Assembly: GCF_029892045.1 (NCBI RefSeq) | Contig: NZ_CP120368.1 | Span: 2,602,001-2,666,000, forward strand | Reading direction: 5' to 3' | Length of the DNA: 64,000 nucleotides | Source: Sinorhizobium numidicum | Lineage (GTDB): Bacteria; Pseudomonadota; Alphaproteobacteria; Rhizobiales; Rhizobiaceae | In this document: positions 18,756 through 28,345 of the stretch, piece by piece | Position numbering within the stretch: position 1 is the first letter of the stretch | Layout: each line of letters starts with the position of its first letter | The notes under the pieces: generated by a model | The model's input: only the letters and a program-made list of their open reading frames with translations | Told to the model about the DNA's origin: nothing | Database searches by the model: none | Translations under genes and position numbers: made by a program

Positions 18756-21199
18756 GCCTTCAGTCTTTCATTCGAGGGATCCCAGAGCGGCTGGTCCGGC
18801 TGCACCGTGGCCTTGACGCGGTCGCCGAAAACTTCGACTTCGATCTCCTGCCCAGGCACGGCGAGATCGGCGCGCAGCATGCCGAGCGCGATCGACTTGC
18901 CGACGCGATAGCCCCAGTTGCCGGAGGTCGTTTCGCCGACGACCTGACCGCCCGACCAGAGCGTCGACATATAAGGCGCGTCGCAATCGCCAGCCTCGAC
19001 TGTCAGCGTCACGAAGCGTTTCGCGATGCCTTGCTGCTTCTCGCGCTCCAGCGCCGCCTTGCCCTTGAAGGCCGGCTTCGACCAATCGACGAAGCGCTCG
19101 AGCCCGCCTTGCAGGATCGTGTAGTCCGTCGACAGATCGCCCTTCCAGGCGCGATAGCCCTTCTCGATGCGCAGGCTATCGAGCGCTTCCATGCCGAAGG
19201 GTTTCAGCCCGCGCTTCTGCCCGGCCTCCCACACGGCATCGAAGATTGCCGCGGTATCATCGACCTTCGTATGGATTTCCCAGCCGAGCTCGCCGGCGAA
19301 GGAGACCCGAACCAACTGGCAATAGCGCCCGGCGATCTTCGCCGTCTGGTGCGTGAGCCACCCCTTCGAAAGATCGGCGTCCGCGACTTCTGCAAGAATC
19401 GCGCGTGATTTCGGCCCCGTCAGGATTTGGCAGCAGCAATTCGCCGTCACGTCTTCAAGCGTGAAGGCCGCATCCGCCGGGCGGTGCTTTTGCAGCCATT
19501 CGAAATCGTGCCATTGCGCTGCCGCCGCGGTGATCAGGAAGAAGAAATCTTCCTCGATCGCCATCACAGACATTTCCGTGACGATGCGGCCCTTGTTATC
19601 GGCGAAATAGGCCAAACCGATGCGTCCAGGCTTCGGCACGCGACCGGTGATGAGGCCGGAGAGCCATTCCCGCGCGCCCTCGCCATTCACCCGGAAGCGC
19701 GAGAATCCCGGCAGGTCCAAAATGCCGGCGGCGTCGCGCACGGCGAGGCATTCCTCTGCGATGCGTTTCGCCCAAGGCCCTTCGCGACCCCAGGTCTGCG
19801 TCGCCTCTTCCGACGTATCGTCGCCGGGCTTGGCGTACCACATGGCGCGCTCCCAGCCGTTATAGGGCTTGAATTGCGCGCCGAGCGCGGCGATGCGGTC
19901 GTGGATCGGCGACAGCTTCCTATTGCGCCCGGCAGGCCAATAGTGCTTCGGGAAATGCATTGCATATTCATGGCCGTAGACTTCCATGCCCTTAGCGATG
20001 CAATAATCCTGGTCGGTATAGTCGGTGTAGCGGCGCGGATCGCATGACCACATGTCCCATTCCGTCTGGCCTTCGGTGACCCATTCGGCGAGCACCTTGC
20101 CGGCGCCGCCCGCCTGGCAGATGCCGAAGGTGAAGACGCAGGCCTCGAAGGCATTCGGCACGCCCGGCATCGGCCCGATCAGCGGATTGCCGTCCGGCGC
20201 ATAGGGGATCGGCCCGTTGATGACGCGCGAAAGGCCTGCCGTTCCGAGGATTGGTACACGCTCGACCGCGTCGTTCAGATACCATTCCAACCTTTCGAGA
20301 TCGTCGGGGAAGAGCTGGAAGGAGAAATCCGCCGGCATCGGATCGTCCGGTGTGGTCCAATGCGCCCGGCAGTTCTTCTCGTAGGGTCCGAGATTCATGC
20401 CGTATTTCTCCTGCCGGAGATAATAGGAAGAATCGACATCGCGTAAGAGCGGCAGCTTGTGGCCCGCCTCCTTCGACCAGGCGGCAAGCTCCGGGATCTC
20501 GTCGAAGAGAATGTATTGATGGCTCATCACCATCATCGGGACGTCGCGGCCGAACATCTTGCCGACTTCGCGGGCATAATAGCCGGCGGCATTGACGACG
20601 TACTCGCAGCGGATTTCGCCCTGCGGCGTGGTGATGACCCACTCGTCGTTCTCGCGGCGTGCGCCCGTTACAGGACAGAAGCGGATGATCTTCGCGCCCA
20701 TGTCGCGCGCGCCCTTGGCTAGCGCCTGGGTGAGCTGCGCCGGGTCGATGTCGCCGTCATAGGGATCGTAGAGCGCGCCGCTCAGATCATGCGTTTCGAG
20801 GAAAGGATAGCGGCCGCGCATCTCGTTCGGCGTGAGTATATCGAGGTCCATGCCCTGGTAGCGGCCCATGCCGACGACACGCTTGAACTCCTGCAGCCGT
20901 TCCTTGGAATGGCCGAGGCGGACGGACCCCGTCACGTGATAGTTCATCGGATAATCGACGAGCGTCCCCAACTCGCGGTAGAGCGACGCCGAATAGCGCT
21001 GCATGTTCATGATCGACCAGGATGAGGAGAAGGTCGGCACATTACCCGCCGCATGCCATGTCGAGCCGGCCGTCAACTCGTTCTTTTCCAGAAGCACACA
21101 ATCGGTCCAGCCGGCCTTGGCCAGATGAAAGAGCGAGGAAGCGCCAACCGCTCCCCCGCCGATGATCACGACCCGCGCGTGAGACGGCAAAATCGACAT
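18752..21199 (-). CDS. FAD-dependent dehydrogenase/aminomethyltransferase fusion, second paralogue
   Basis: Also 815 residues when started at the ATG at 21199, which has GAGGGAAC before it and opens directly into the FAD fold (GGGAVG at 14-19). The frame is open a further 69 codons upstream, but that part has no family similarity and runs into the divergent LysR gene. The WHAAGN motif with His49 again marks covalent FAD. The C-terminal GcvT half includes LERFVDWSKPAFKGKAAL. With its neighbour and the MttB-like gene it fits stepwise demethylation of betaine, dimethylglycine and sarcosine to glycine. First gene of the unit, divergent from a LysR regulator. Confidence 0.85.
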   Translation of the reverse strand: MSILPSHARVVIIGGGAVGASSLFHLAKAGWTDCVLLEKNELTAGSTWHAAGNVPTFSSSWSIMNMQRYSASLYRELGTLVDYPMNYHVTGSVRLGHSKERLQEFKRVVGMGRYQGMDLDILTPNEMRGRYPFLETHDLSGALYDPYDGDIDPAQLTQALAKGARDMGAKIIRFCPVTGARRENDEWVITTPQGEIRCEYVVNAAGYYAREVGKMFGRDVPMMVMSHQYILFDEIPELAAWSKEAGHKLPLLRDVDSSYYLRQEKYGMNLGPYEKNCRAHWTTPDDPMPADFSFQLFPDDLERLEWYLNDAVERVPILGTAGLSRVINGPIPYAPDGNPLIGPMPGVPNAFEACVFTFGICQAGGAGKVLAEWVTEGQTEWDMWSCDPRRYTDYTDQDYCIAKGMEVYGHEYAMHFPKHYWPAGRNRKLSPIHDRIAALGAQFKPYNGWERAMWYAKPGDDTSEEATQTWGREGPWAKRIAEECLAVRDAAGILDLPGFSRFRVNGEGAREWLSGLITGRVPKPGRIGLAYFADNKGRIVTEMSVMAIEEDFFFLITAAAAQWHDFEWLQKHRPADAAFTLEDVTANCCCQILTGPKSRAILAEVADADLSKGWLTHQTAKIAGRYCQLVRVSFAGELGWEIHTKVDDTAAIFDAVWEAGQKRGLKPFGMEALDSLRIEKGYRAWKGDLSTDYTILQGGLERFVDWSKPAFKGKAALEREKQQGIAKRFVTLTVEAGDCDAPYMSTLWSGGQVVGETTSGNWGYRVGKSIALGMLRADLAVPGQEIEVEVFGDRVKATVQPDQPLWDPSNERLKA

Positions 21200-21274
21200 G
21201 CGTAGTTCCCTCGTTTTGTCGCGATATTTGACGAGGAGCCAAGAACCATCAAGCACAGAAAGGAGGCTTTTTTG

Positions 21275-21289
21275 ATCGAAGAATTCGAT
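21275..21289. promoter_or_regulatory. possible LysR operator between the dehydrogenase unit and its divergent regulator
   Basis: Perfect inverted repeat ATCGAA-GAA-TTCGAT in the 124-base divergent gap, in an AT-rich setting. LysR proteins usually bind such dyads (T-N11-A class) in divergent promoters. Position and symmetry only. Confidence 0.4.
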
Positions 21290-21323
21290 TAGATTCCTCT
21301 GGCGGAACTGAGGAGCGTCGCAA

Positions 21324-22184
21324 ATGCAAGTTGACCTGATCGAGACCTTTCTGGACCTGATGGAGACGCGAAGCTTCAACCGCACCGCCGAACGGCTGAA
21401 CATCACCCAATCGACCGTTTCTCATCGTGTGAAGGCGCTGGAGGCGCAATTCAACCGCAAGCTCTTCACCCGCAACAAGGGCGGCACCGTTCCGACCGCC
21501 TCAGGCCTTCGCTTTCTGGATTACGCCAAAGCCCTGCAAAATCAGTGGCATGAAGCGACTCGCGCTGTCGCCAGCGCTGGTGCCTTGGAGCGTTCGATGC
21601 GGCTCGGCATCCAGCATGACCTAGCAGAGACCCTTGCCGGCCGCTGGGTAGCGGCCATTCGGCGCGAGCTGCCGACAACGGAGATCTATATGGAAGCCGA
21701 TTATTCGAACCAGATGAACCGCGATCTCGCCGCCGGAGAACTCGATCTTGCGATCCTCTACACGCCGCATTACCTGCCCGATCTTCATTATGAACGGATC
21801 GGCGAACTGCATTACCTTATGGTCAGCACCGATGCGCATGAGATCGGCGAGGTGAAGCCTGAGACCTATATCCGCTCAAGTTATTCGCCCGCCTTCGACC
21901 GCGCGCACCGGCTGGCCCTGCCGCATCTTTCGGCTGCTTCGCTCGCCGCCGGGCAGAACATGGCGATCACCGGCCTGCTGCAGGCGCTGGGGGGCGCTGC
22001 CTATGTGACAAGCGCTGCTGCGCTGCGGCTCTCCGAACTCGGCGTCGCAAGTCGCGTCACCGACGCGCCAGTGATCCCGCAGGCCGTCTACGCGGCGACG
22101 AGCCTTCGCACACGCCACGCCCACCAGCACCGCAAGATCATCGCCTCCATGGATGGCTTGCTCCTGCCATCAGAGAGCCTCTAA
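21324..22184 (+). CDS. LysR-type transcriptional regulator
   Basis: 286 residues. Winged HTH at the N-terminus (LIETFLDLMETRSFNRTAERLNITQSTVSHRVKALE), then an effector-binding domain from about residue 90. Transcribed away from the betaine-type demethylation genes, so it is their most likely regulator. The 3' end overlaps the convergent hydrolase gene by four bases. Inducer unknown. Confidence 0.85.
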   Translation: MQVDLIETFLDLMETRSFNRTAERLNITQSTVSHRVKALEAQFNRKLFTRNKGGTVPTASGLRFLDYAKALQNQWHEATRAVASAGALERSMRLGIQHDLAETLAGRWVAAIRRELPTTEIYMEADYSNQMNRDLAAGELDLAILYTPHYLPDLHYERIGELHYLMVSTDAHEIGEVKPETYIRSSYSPAFDRAHRLALPHLSAASLAAGQNMAITGLLQALGGAAYVTSAAALRLSELGVASRVTDAPVIPQAVYAATSLRTRHAHQHRKIIASMDGLLLPSESL

Positions 22185-23890
22185 AACCTGTCCTTGAAAT
22201 GCGCCTTCAGCCGCGTCACGTCCTCCGGCGTCACGCCCTGCGGATCGGTGACCGCCATCCAGGCATCGATATAATGCTCTGGCGCATAGACGTGGCCGTA
22301 GCCGATCGGCGAGGTCGTCGCGAGTGCCATATCTGCCAGAAGCTGCAGCATCGTCACCACCGGGAACCAGCGGAAAGCCGGCGAAACGTCCGGACCGCGC
22401 GGCGCCTTCATCCATTCCGGCTCCCTGTAGACGGAATAGGGATCGAAGAAAGTGACCGGATCGCTCGCATATTGCAGATAGACGATCCGCATTGCACCCC
22501 AGTGTGCGCCCGGAATATCGAGGGCGTTCTGCTGACTGGTGAAGCGAATGATGGAGCTATCCTGATAGCGCGGCAGCCAGGCGGGAGAGCCGGCATTGCG
22601 GTCGGCGGTGACCGAGAGCCACGTCTGGCTCGGAAAGGGCGGTCCGCTCCAGAGAGCCCCCTGAAAAGGATCGCTGATAATGTTAAAGAGATTGACGGAA
22701 GCTTGCGAGTTCATCGCCCCGAGACTCAAACCGTGCAGATAAAGCTTCGGCCGCCGTTCCTTCGGCAACGTTGTCCAATAGCCATAGACCTCATCGAAGA
22801 GCGCGTCGGCGGCGTCGGCTCCATAACCGGGCTCGACCAGCAGGGAAAGCCAGCTCGTGAGGTAGGAATATTGCACGGCGACGCTCGCCACATCGCCATG
22901 GAGCAGATATTCGAGCGGGTCGAGTGCCGCCGGGTCGACCCAGCCGGTGCCGGTCGGGACGACGATGATCAGCGATTTGCGATCGAAACCGCCGGCGCGC
23001 TTTAGTTCCTCTAGTGCCAGTTTGGCACGCTCCGCAGCCGTCTCGGCGGAATTCAGGCCGACATAGACGCGGACCGGGTCGGGGACGCGCACCGGATCGG
23101 GAGCCTCACCGCCGAAGAAAGCGCCGATCTCCGCGCCGGTCGGGCCCGAGGCGATGAACTGTCGGCCTTGCCGCCCGAGATCATCCCAGCGCAGCAGCGA
23201 AGCGTCGCTGCCTGTTTTCACGGGATCTTTGGGGGGCGCAACATCGGGATCGATAAGAGCATCGAGCGTCTGGAAAGAACTGTCGGCGGCGTGGAGCGCG
23301 AACTTGAAGATCACACCGTTTGCCACCGACCAGAAGAGCGCGATGGCCGCGAGCCCGCCAAGGGCTCGTGCGATGGGGCGTGTCAGGAAATACTCCAGCC
23401 ATCGGGAAAGAACGCGGAACGTCGCCCGGAAAAGGCGGGCCAAAAGCACGAGCACGATGAAGATAGCGGCGGCAAGAACGCCGAGTTTCACGGGCTCCGC
23501 GCTTTCGATCGGCTCCAGGCCCATGACGTCCCGGACGGTGTTTTGCCAGCCCGCCGTCTGCCACAGGAAGACCGCGGCGGCGGCAATGCAGACGATTCCC
23601 GCGGCGATCTTCAGCGTGCGTGCCCGCCGTGCGGTCGGCTCTGGAAGTTCGAAAAAGGACCAGAGCCAGCGCAGGGATACGCCGATCGCATAACCGGCGG
23701 CGAGCGAAAAGCCGGAGATCACCGCCTGAATGAGATACGGCCGCGGAATGAGGCTCGGCGTCAGCGATACGGCGAAGAAGAGCACGCCGACGAGCAGCCC
23801 CGCCGCGGAGAACGAGCCCCAATGTCTTGCACGGTACCCTGTCGACAGCGACTGCGAACTCGGCGCGCTGGACCGGCGGCTGTAATCCAT
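22181..23890 (-). CDS. membrane-anchored alpha/beta hydrolase (Abhydrolase_9 type)
   Basis: 569 residues. Four or five membrane helices in the first 190 residues (for example GLLVGVLFFAVSLTPSLI, ALGGLAAIALFWSVANGVIF), then a large hydrolase domain. The nucleophile elbow GLSLG sits in PKLYLHGLSLGAMNS, and a late PGAHWG is a candidate for the catalytic His. This matches the DUF2319 / Abhydrolase_9 family, whose substrate is unknown. No operon partner; upstream neighbour is an unlinked Lrp gene. Start ATG at 23890. Confidence 0.8.
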   Translation of the reverse strand: MDYSRRSSAPSSQSLSTGYRARHWGSFSAAGLLVGVLFFAVSLTPSLIPRPYLIQAVISGFSLAAGYAIGVSLRWLWSFFELPEPTARRARTLKIAAGIVCIAAAAVFLWQTAGWQNTVRDVMGLEPIESAEPVKLGVLAAAIFIVLVLLARLFRATFRVLSRWLEYFLTRPIARALGGLAAIALFWSVANGVIFKFALHAADSSFQTLDALIDPDVAPPKDPVKTGSDASLLRWDDLGRQGRQFIASGPTGAEIGAFFGGEAPDPVRVPDPVRVYVGLNSAETAAERAKLALEELKRAGGFDRKSLIIVVPTGTGWVDPAALDPLEYLLHGDVASVAVQYSYLTSWLSLLVEPGYGADAADALFDEVYGYWTTLPKERRPKLYLHGLSLGAMNSQASVNLFNIISDPFQGALWSGPPFPSQTWLSVTADRNAGSPAWLPRYQDSSIIRFTSQQNALDIPGAHWGAMRIVYLQYASDPVTFFDPYSVYREPEWMKAPRGPDVSPAFRWFPVVTMLQLLADMALATTSPIGYGHVYAPEHYIDAWMAVTDPQGVTPEDVTRLKAHFKDRF

Positions 23891-24025
23891 CGACGAACTC
23901 CACTGCTTTTTCGCGCCCCAACGCAGGCGGCAATGTCGCCCCGCACTCGTCTTCAGTCAATTGGAGCAACCGGGGGCGTGCGGCGGCACAGCAGGTCCGT
24001 GCCAGTTAGCCGCGGTCAGGCGAGA

Positions 24026-24484
24026 CTAGATCCTCCGCTCCTTGATCGTGTTCATCACGAAGCTCGTTTCGATCGAGGCGACGCATTTGAGCCGCGCAAT
24101 CTTTTCCTTGATGAAGCGCTCGTACTGCTCGAGTCCGGCGCTCATGACCTTCAACACATAGTCGCGCGAACCGGTGACGAGATGGCATTCGAGCACCTCG
24201 TCCCAGCCGCGGATCGCCTCTTCGAACATGACGATCTCGTCCTCGTGCTGGCGGCTCAGCCGCACGGTGGCGATCGCCGTCATCGTCCAGCCTTCGACCG
24301 CCGGGTCGACGAGCGCGGTGTAGCCGCGGATGACTCCGGCTTCTTCGAGCCGCCGCAAGCGCCTGAGACAGGGCGACGGCGACAGGCCGACACGTTCGGC
24401 AAGCTCGTTGTTGGTGATCCTGGCGTCGGCGAGCAGTTCCTTCAGAATCCGGCGGTCCGTTTCATCGGCAATTTTCTGCGTCAT
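24026..24484 (-). CDS. Lrp/AsnC-family transcriptional regulator
   Basis: 152 residues from the ATG at 24484 (AACGAGAAG before it). An ATG 12 codons earlier is possible. HTH at the N-terminus (DRRILKELLADARITNNELAERVGLS, then PCLRRLRRLEEAGVI), followed by the RAM/Lrp effector fold (AIATVRLSRQ, then VTGSRDYVLKV). Divergent from a methionine-gamma-lyase-like gene. Lrp relatives commonly control such sulfur-amino-acid lyases, so this is likely its local activator, sensing methionine or cysteine. Confidence 0.88.
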   Translation of the reverse strand: MTQKIADETDRRILKELLADARITNNELAERVGLSPSPCLRRLRRLEEAGVIRGYTALVDPAVEGWTMTAIATVRLSRQHEDEIVMFEEAIRGWDEVLECHLVTGSRDYVLKVMSAGLEQYERFIKEKIARLKCVASIETSFVMNTIKERRI

Positions 24485-24609
24485 ATCTTCTCGTTTCCGG
24501 CAAATATTTGCGTCCATCAAAGCGAAGTGATTGCAAATAGCAAGGATCGGTCCAAGCGTCTGATATAATTTAGCCGTCAGTCGAGTCCTTCGTCTTGAGG
24601 AGAGAAGCC

Positions 24610-25893
24610 ATGACCGCGCCGCACCCGTCCAAGACCCATATCGGTAACCACAAGCTGCATCCCGAAACCCTGATGCTGAACTATGGTTACGATCCGGAGC
24701 TTTCGGAAGGGGCCGTCAAGCCGCCGGTGTTTCTGACTTCGACCTTCGTCTTCCGCTCGGCCGAGGAGGGCCGCGATTTCTTCGATTTCGTCGCCGGCCG
24801 GCGCGAGCCGCCGGCAGGCGTCGGTGCCGGCCTTGTCTATTCGCGTTTCAATCACCCGAACAGCGAGATCGTCGAGGATCGCCTCGCGGTCTTCGAAGGG
24901 ACGGAGAGCGGTGCGCTCTTTTCCTCCGGCATGGCGGCGATCGCGACGACGCTGCTTGCCTTCGTGCGTCCGGGTGATGCCATCCTGCATTCGCAGCCGC
25001 TTTACGGCGGCACCGAAACGCTGCTTGCAAAGACCTTCCTCAATCTCGGCGTTTCTGCCATCGGCTTTTCCGATGGGGTCGACGAGGCGGCCGTCAGCGC
25101 AGCCGCAGAGGAAGCGATGAAGAAGGGACGGATCGCCATTATCCTCATCGAGACGCCGGCGAACCCCACAAACAGCCTCGTCGATGTTGCGATGATCCGT
25201 CGTATCGCCGACGCCATCGGAGAAAGACAGGCCTATAGGCCGATCATCGTCTGTGACAACACACTGCTTGGTCCAGTCTTCCAGCGTCCGATCGAATATG
25301 GCGCCGACATCTCGCTCTATTCGCTAACCAAATATGTCGGCGGGCACTCCGACCTTATTGCCGGCGCGGTGCTCGGCTCGAAGGCGATCATCAAACAGGT
25401 GAAGGCGCTTCGCGGCGCGATCGGCACGCAGCTCGATCCGCATTCCTGCTGGATGATCGGCCGGTCGTTGGAAACGCTAGCGGTGCGCATGCACAAGGCG
25501 AACGAAAACGCCCGCGTGGTCGCTGAATTCCTGCGCGACCACCCCAAGGTCGAGCTTATTCATTACCTGCCCTTCCATGACGAGGCCTCGCCGGTCGGCC
25601 GCACCTTTGCGGCACAGTGCACCGGCGCCGGCTCGACCTTCTCCTTCGACATCGTCGGCGGCCAGGAAGCAGCCTTCCGCTTTCTCAACGCACTGCAGAT
25701 TTTTAAACTTGCCGTCAGCCTCGGCGGCACCGAGTCCCTTGCGAGCCACCCCGCCGCGATGACCCATTCCGGCGTGCCGATCGAGGTGCGTCACCGGATT
25801 GGCGTGCTCGAATCCACCATCCGCCTGTCGATCGGCATCGAGCATCCGGACGATCTCGTCGCGGATCTCGCAAACGCGCTCACCGTCGCCTGA
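24610..25893 (+). CDS. PLP-dependent Cys/Met-metabolism enzyme, methionine gamma-lyase/cystathionine gamma-synthase family
   Basis: 427 residues. The PLP lysine is Lys241 in [11 protein letters not shown]. Substrate/PLP motifs [17 protein letters not shown] and SGMAAIATT are intact. This longer subgroup ([20 protein letters not shown] insert) is often labelled cystathionine gamma-synthase family or methionine gamma-lyase. It would split methionine to methanethiol, ammonia and 2-oxobutanoate. The ATG at 24610 follows GAGGAGAGAAGCC. Divergent Lrp regulator next door. Exact reaction is not settled by sequence. Confidence 0.83.
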   Translation: MTAPHPSKTHIGNHKLHPETLMLNYGYDPELSEGAVKPPVFLTSTFVFRSAEEGRDFFDFVAGRREPPAGVGAGLVYSRFNHPNSEIVEDRLAVFEGTESGALFSSGMAAIATTLLAFVRPGDAILHSQPLYGGTETLLAKTFLNLGVSAIGFSDGVDEAAVSAAAEEAMKKGRIAIILIETPANPTNSLVDVAMIRRIADAIGERQAYRPIIVCDNTLLGPVFQRPIEYGADISLYSLTKYVGGHSDLIAGAVLGSKAIIKQVKALRGAIGTQLDPHSCWMIGRSLETLAVRMHKANENARVVAEFLRDHPKVELIHYLPFHDEASPVGRTFAAQCTGAGSTFSFDIVGGQEAAFRFLNALQIFKLAVSLGGTESLASHPAAMTHSGVPIEVRHRIGVLESTIRLSIGIEHPDDLVADLANALTVA

Positions 25894-25899
25894 TGTGCG

Positions 25900-25928
25900 A
25901 TTGGGCCGCCTTCGATTTGCGGCCCGAT
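25900..25928. terminator. bidirectional terminator-like hairpin
   Basis: GGGCCGC at 25903-25909 pairs with GCGGCCC at 25919-25925, extended by A/T pairs. It lies between the convergent lyase and VOC genes, with few T residues, so termination strength is uncertain. Confidence 0.5.
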
Positions 25929-25938
25929 CGGTCGCGTT

Positions 25939-26289
25939 TCAGTGCGATAGGATGTTGATCGTGTTGCCGAACGGATCGCGCAGATAGAAGCGCCGCACGC
26001 CCCAAGGCTCGTCGGTGATGTCGTAGGTTACTTCGACACCGGCGGCCTTCGCGCGCCGATAAATCTCATCCACGTCGTCCACCTCGATCGAGACCGCCGG
26101 CACCGGCGTTCCCGACCCGCCCTCGCTGGCGACGCTCACCTGCGGCACGGCTGAGCCGCCTTCTGCCGCGAAGGTGACGAGCCAGCCGTGATCCATCACG
26201 ATATCAAGGCCCAACAGATCCATGTAAAAGGCACGCGCACTTTGCGGATCGGAAGCCTGAAGATTGGGCACGATGCGTCGAACAGCCAT
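25939..26289 (-). CDS. VOC family (glyoxalase/bleomycin-resistance-like) protein
   Basis: 116 residues, one VOC unit: RRIVPNLQASDPQSARAFYMDLLG at the start, VPAVSIEVDDVDEIYRRAKAAG in the middle, VRRFYLRDPFGNTINIL at the end. The final F-R-D-P-F-G-N motif is typical of VOC metal-binding folds. The ATG at 26289 comes one base after the TetR stop codon, so it is co-expressed with that regulator. Substrate unknown; a small electrophile or a drug-like ligand of the TetR protein are possibilities. Confidence 0.83.
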   Translation of the reverse strand: MAVRRIVPNLQASDPQSARAFYMDLLGLDIVMDHGWLVTFAAEGGSAVPQVSVASEGGSGTPVPAVSIEVDDVDEIYRRAKAAGVEVTYDITDEPWGVRRFYLRDPFGNTINILSH

Positions 26290-26290
26290 T

Positions 26291-26893
26291 TTACCCTCCC
26301 GACTTTGATACGGCGCGGCGCGCGGACAGCGCCAACTCGACCAGCGACGCTGCGGCCACGCCCGCCGTCTCCATATAGCTCGGATCGCGGTGGAGCAAAA
26401 CGACAGCGAAGCTGCCATCAAGCAAAAGCCGTATCTGCCGCGCAAGCGCGGCTGCGTCGTCGACCAGCTCCGCCTCGAACACCTGCCGCAGCCAGTCCTC
26501 AAACTTCTTCTTGTGGGCGGCGCCGATCCGGATCGCCGGGTGCCCGGGCATGTTCGCAAGTTCGGCGGAGGTGCGCAGAAAACCGCAGCCTTTCCATTTC
26601 GGGTGGCGGGCAGCACGGGCGAGATTGCGGAATATCCCCTCGATCTTCGCCGCCACGTCGCCGTCGGTCTCGGTGAACCATTTCTGGAAGAGTTTGAGGT
26701 TCGGCTGGTCGCGCGCCTCAAGGTAGGCTGCAATTAGGTCGTCCTTGCTTTCGAAATGGTAATAGAGCGTGCGTTTCGTCACGCCGGCCGCTTCCGCCAC
26801 GGCGTCGACGCTGACGGCGCGGATGCCTTCCGCATAGAAGAGCTTGGCGGCGGCGGAAACGATGCGATCACGCGTAGGCAATACGGTCATCAT
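26291..26893 (-). CDS. TetR-family transcriptional regulator
   Basis: 200 residues. N-terminal HTH (RDRIVSAAAKLFYAEGIRAVSVDAVAEAAG, then VTKRTLYYHFESKDDLIAAYLE) and a larger helical ligand domain with the FLRTSAELANMPGHPAI segment common in this TetR group. Leads the VOC gene and is divergent from an enoyl-CoA hydratase gene 83 bases away. It probably represses itself, the VOC gene and perhaps the hydratase. Confidence 0.87.
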   Translation of the reverse strand: MMTVLPTRDRIVSAAAKLFYAEGIRAVSVDAVAEAAGVTKRTLYYHFESKDDLIAAYLEARDQPNLKLFQKWFTETDGDVAAKIEGIFRNLARAARHPKWKGCGFLRTSAELANMPGHPAIRIGAAHKKKFEDWLRQVFEAELVDDAAALARQIRLLLDGSFAVVLLHRDPSYMETAGVAAASLVELALSARRAVSKSGG

Positions 26894-26976
26894 TGTCTTG
26901 TATACCGACTAGTGAATATACAATCCATTATCGCGCGCCTAGCCTTCCCCCGTCAACACACGATGGGGAGACAGAC

Positions 26977-27768
26977 ATGTCCGATACAGTGCTATTTGAA
27001 ATTTCAGCCGGCATCGCGCTCGTGACGCTCAACCGGCCGGAGAAGCTGAACGCGCTCAATTACGAGCTGATAGATCGGCTTCTGTCTCACCTCGATCAGA
27101 TCGAGGCGGACGACGCGGTTCAGGCGGTGATCCTCACCGGTGCGGGCGAGCGCGCCTTTTCCGCCGGCGGCGACATTCACGAATTTTCAGACAGCGTCGC
27201 ATCGGGCGTGAATGCCGCCGTTCGCGATTTCGTTCGGCGCGGGCAAAGGCTGACAGCCCGACTTGAGGCCTTTCCAAAGCCGGTGATCGCCGCCGTCAAT
27301 GGTCTTGCCTATGGCGGCGGCTGCGAGATCACCGAAGCCGTCCATCTCGCAATCGCCAGCGAACGGGCGCGCTTTTCCAAGCCCGAGATCAAGCTCGCCA
27401 TGCCGCCGACCTTCGGCGGTACGCAGCGTCTACCGCGCCTTGCCGGACGCAAGCGCGCGCTCGAACTGCTTTTGACTGGTGACGATTTCTCACCGCAGCG
27501 CGCGCTCGAGATGGGACTCATCAACAGGATCGTGCCGCATCACGACCTGATGAATGCCGCATGGACGCTCGCCGCCCGCATCATCCACCACTCGCCTCTT
27601 GCGACCGGCGCCATCATCACCGCCGTCACAAGGGGCCTCAACATGACGATCGGCGAAGGCCTGCTGAACGAAAGCGAGCAGTTTGCACGCCTCGTGCCAA
27701 GCCACGACCTGACCGAGGGCTTGTCCGCCTGGAAGGAACGGCGCGAACCTCGCTACGCCGGGCGCTGA
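26977..27768 (+). CDS. enoyl-CoA hydratase/isomerase family (crotonase) protein
   Basis: 263 residues. Crotonase oxyanion-hole motif AFSAGGDI near residue 63. The second hydrogen-bond donor region is LAYGGGCEITEAVHLAIAS, with the catalytic-position Glu in GGCEIT, and the KLAMPPTFGGTQRLPRLAG loop is intact. It should act on acyl-CoA esters in the cytoplasm. ATG at 26977 with GGGGAG before it; an upstream GTG-started frame is ignored. Divergent from TetR-VOC, so a degradative or detoxifying role with them is possible but unproven. Confidence 0.85.
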   Translation: MSDTVLFEISAGIALVTLNRPEKLNALNYELIDRLLSHLDQIEADDAVQAVILTGAGERAFSAGGDIHEFSDSVASGVNAAVRDFVRRGQRLTARLEAFPKPVIAAVNGLAYGGGCEITEAVHLAIASERARFSKPEIKLAMPPTFGGTQRLPRLAGRKRALELLLTGDDFSPQRALEMGLINRIVPHHDLMNAAWTLAARIIHHSPLATGAIITAVTRGLNMTIGEGLLNESEQFARLVPSHDLTEGLSAWKERREPRYAGR

Positions 27769-27866
27769 AATCTTGCACTACGCCGCCTTCGTCGCTCCGA
27801 TCGTGCCGGCGCAATGACCGGCGCGATCGCCAATCTCACTGCGGCTCGCTGTGGAATGAAGTGTCG

Positions 27867-28345
27867 TCAACTGCGCGCGAGGCCGAGAACGAAAAGCGCC
27901 AGCGCGCCGATGGAGGCGATCGTGCGGACGTGGTTCCACCAGACCCAGTCGGTCAAGTAGCGCTGCTGCCAGAGATCGGTCGCCGCCTGTCCCGGTGCGG
28001 CGGCGGCAAGGGCGTTGTTCAGCGGTACGTTGAAGATAATGGTCACCGCCAGCGTACCGATGAGATAGACGAGACCGCCGGCGGCCAGCAGGTAGCTCCC
28101 CTGCCCGCCCCAACGACGGCGGTGAGGACAAGAACCAGTCCAAGGAGCGCCGTTCCCATGAAGGCGGTGAGAAACAGCGGATTCTGGATCACCACATTGA
28201 TGGCGTTCATCGCGGCGATGCCCTGCTCGGGCGGCAACCGCGACAGCGCCTGCATGATGCAGACGGAGAAGACAAAGAAGAGTCCGGCCATCAGGCCGGA
28301 GCCGATGACGGCAGCGAAAGACAAGGCGGGGATAAGAGCAACCAT
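27867..28345 (-). pseudogene. DUF1772 (anthrone-oxygenase-like) membrane protein, frameshifted
   Basis: The N-terminal part, from ATG 28345, encodes MMVALIP-type start, FAAVIGSGLMAGLFFVFSV and LTAFMGTALLGLVLVLTAVVG. The C-terminal part continues in another frame with GGQGSYLLAAGGLVYLIG, FNVPLNNALA and the final WWNHVRTIASIGALALFVLG. Joined, they make a normal DUF1772 protein of about 160 residues with four helices. One base is missing near 28103-28120, in a G/C-run. Either the gene is broken or the assembly lost a base. Divergent from a TetR gene that probably controls it. Confidence 0.7.

Noticed and set aside
21200-21323. Glycine riboswitch before the demethylation genes
   Set aside because: The 124-base divergent gap is too short for the usual tandem aptamers and none of the conserved glycine-riboswitch motifs is present.
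21200-21406. N-terminal extension of the second FAD/GcvT protein to 884 residues
   Set aside because: The extra 69 residues overlap the divergent LysR gene and show no similarity; the ATG at 21199 has a good ribosome site and opens directly into the FAD fold.
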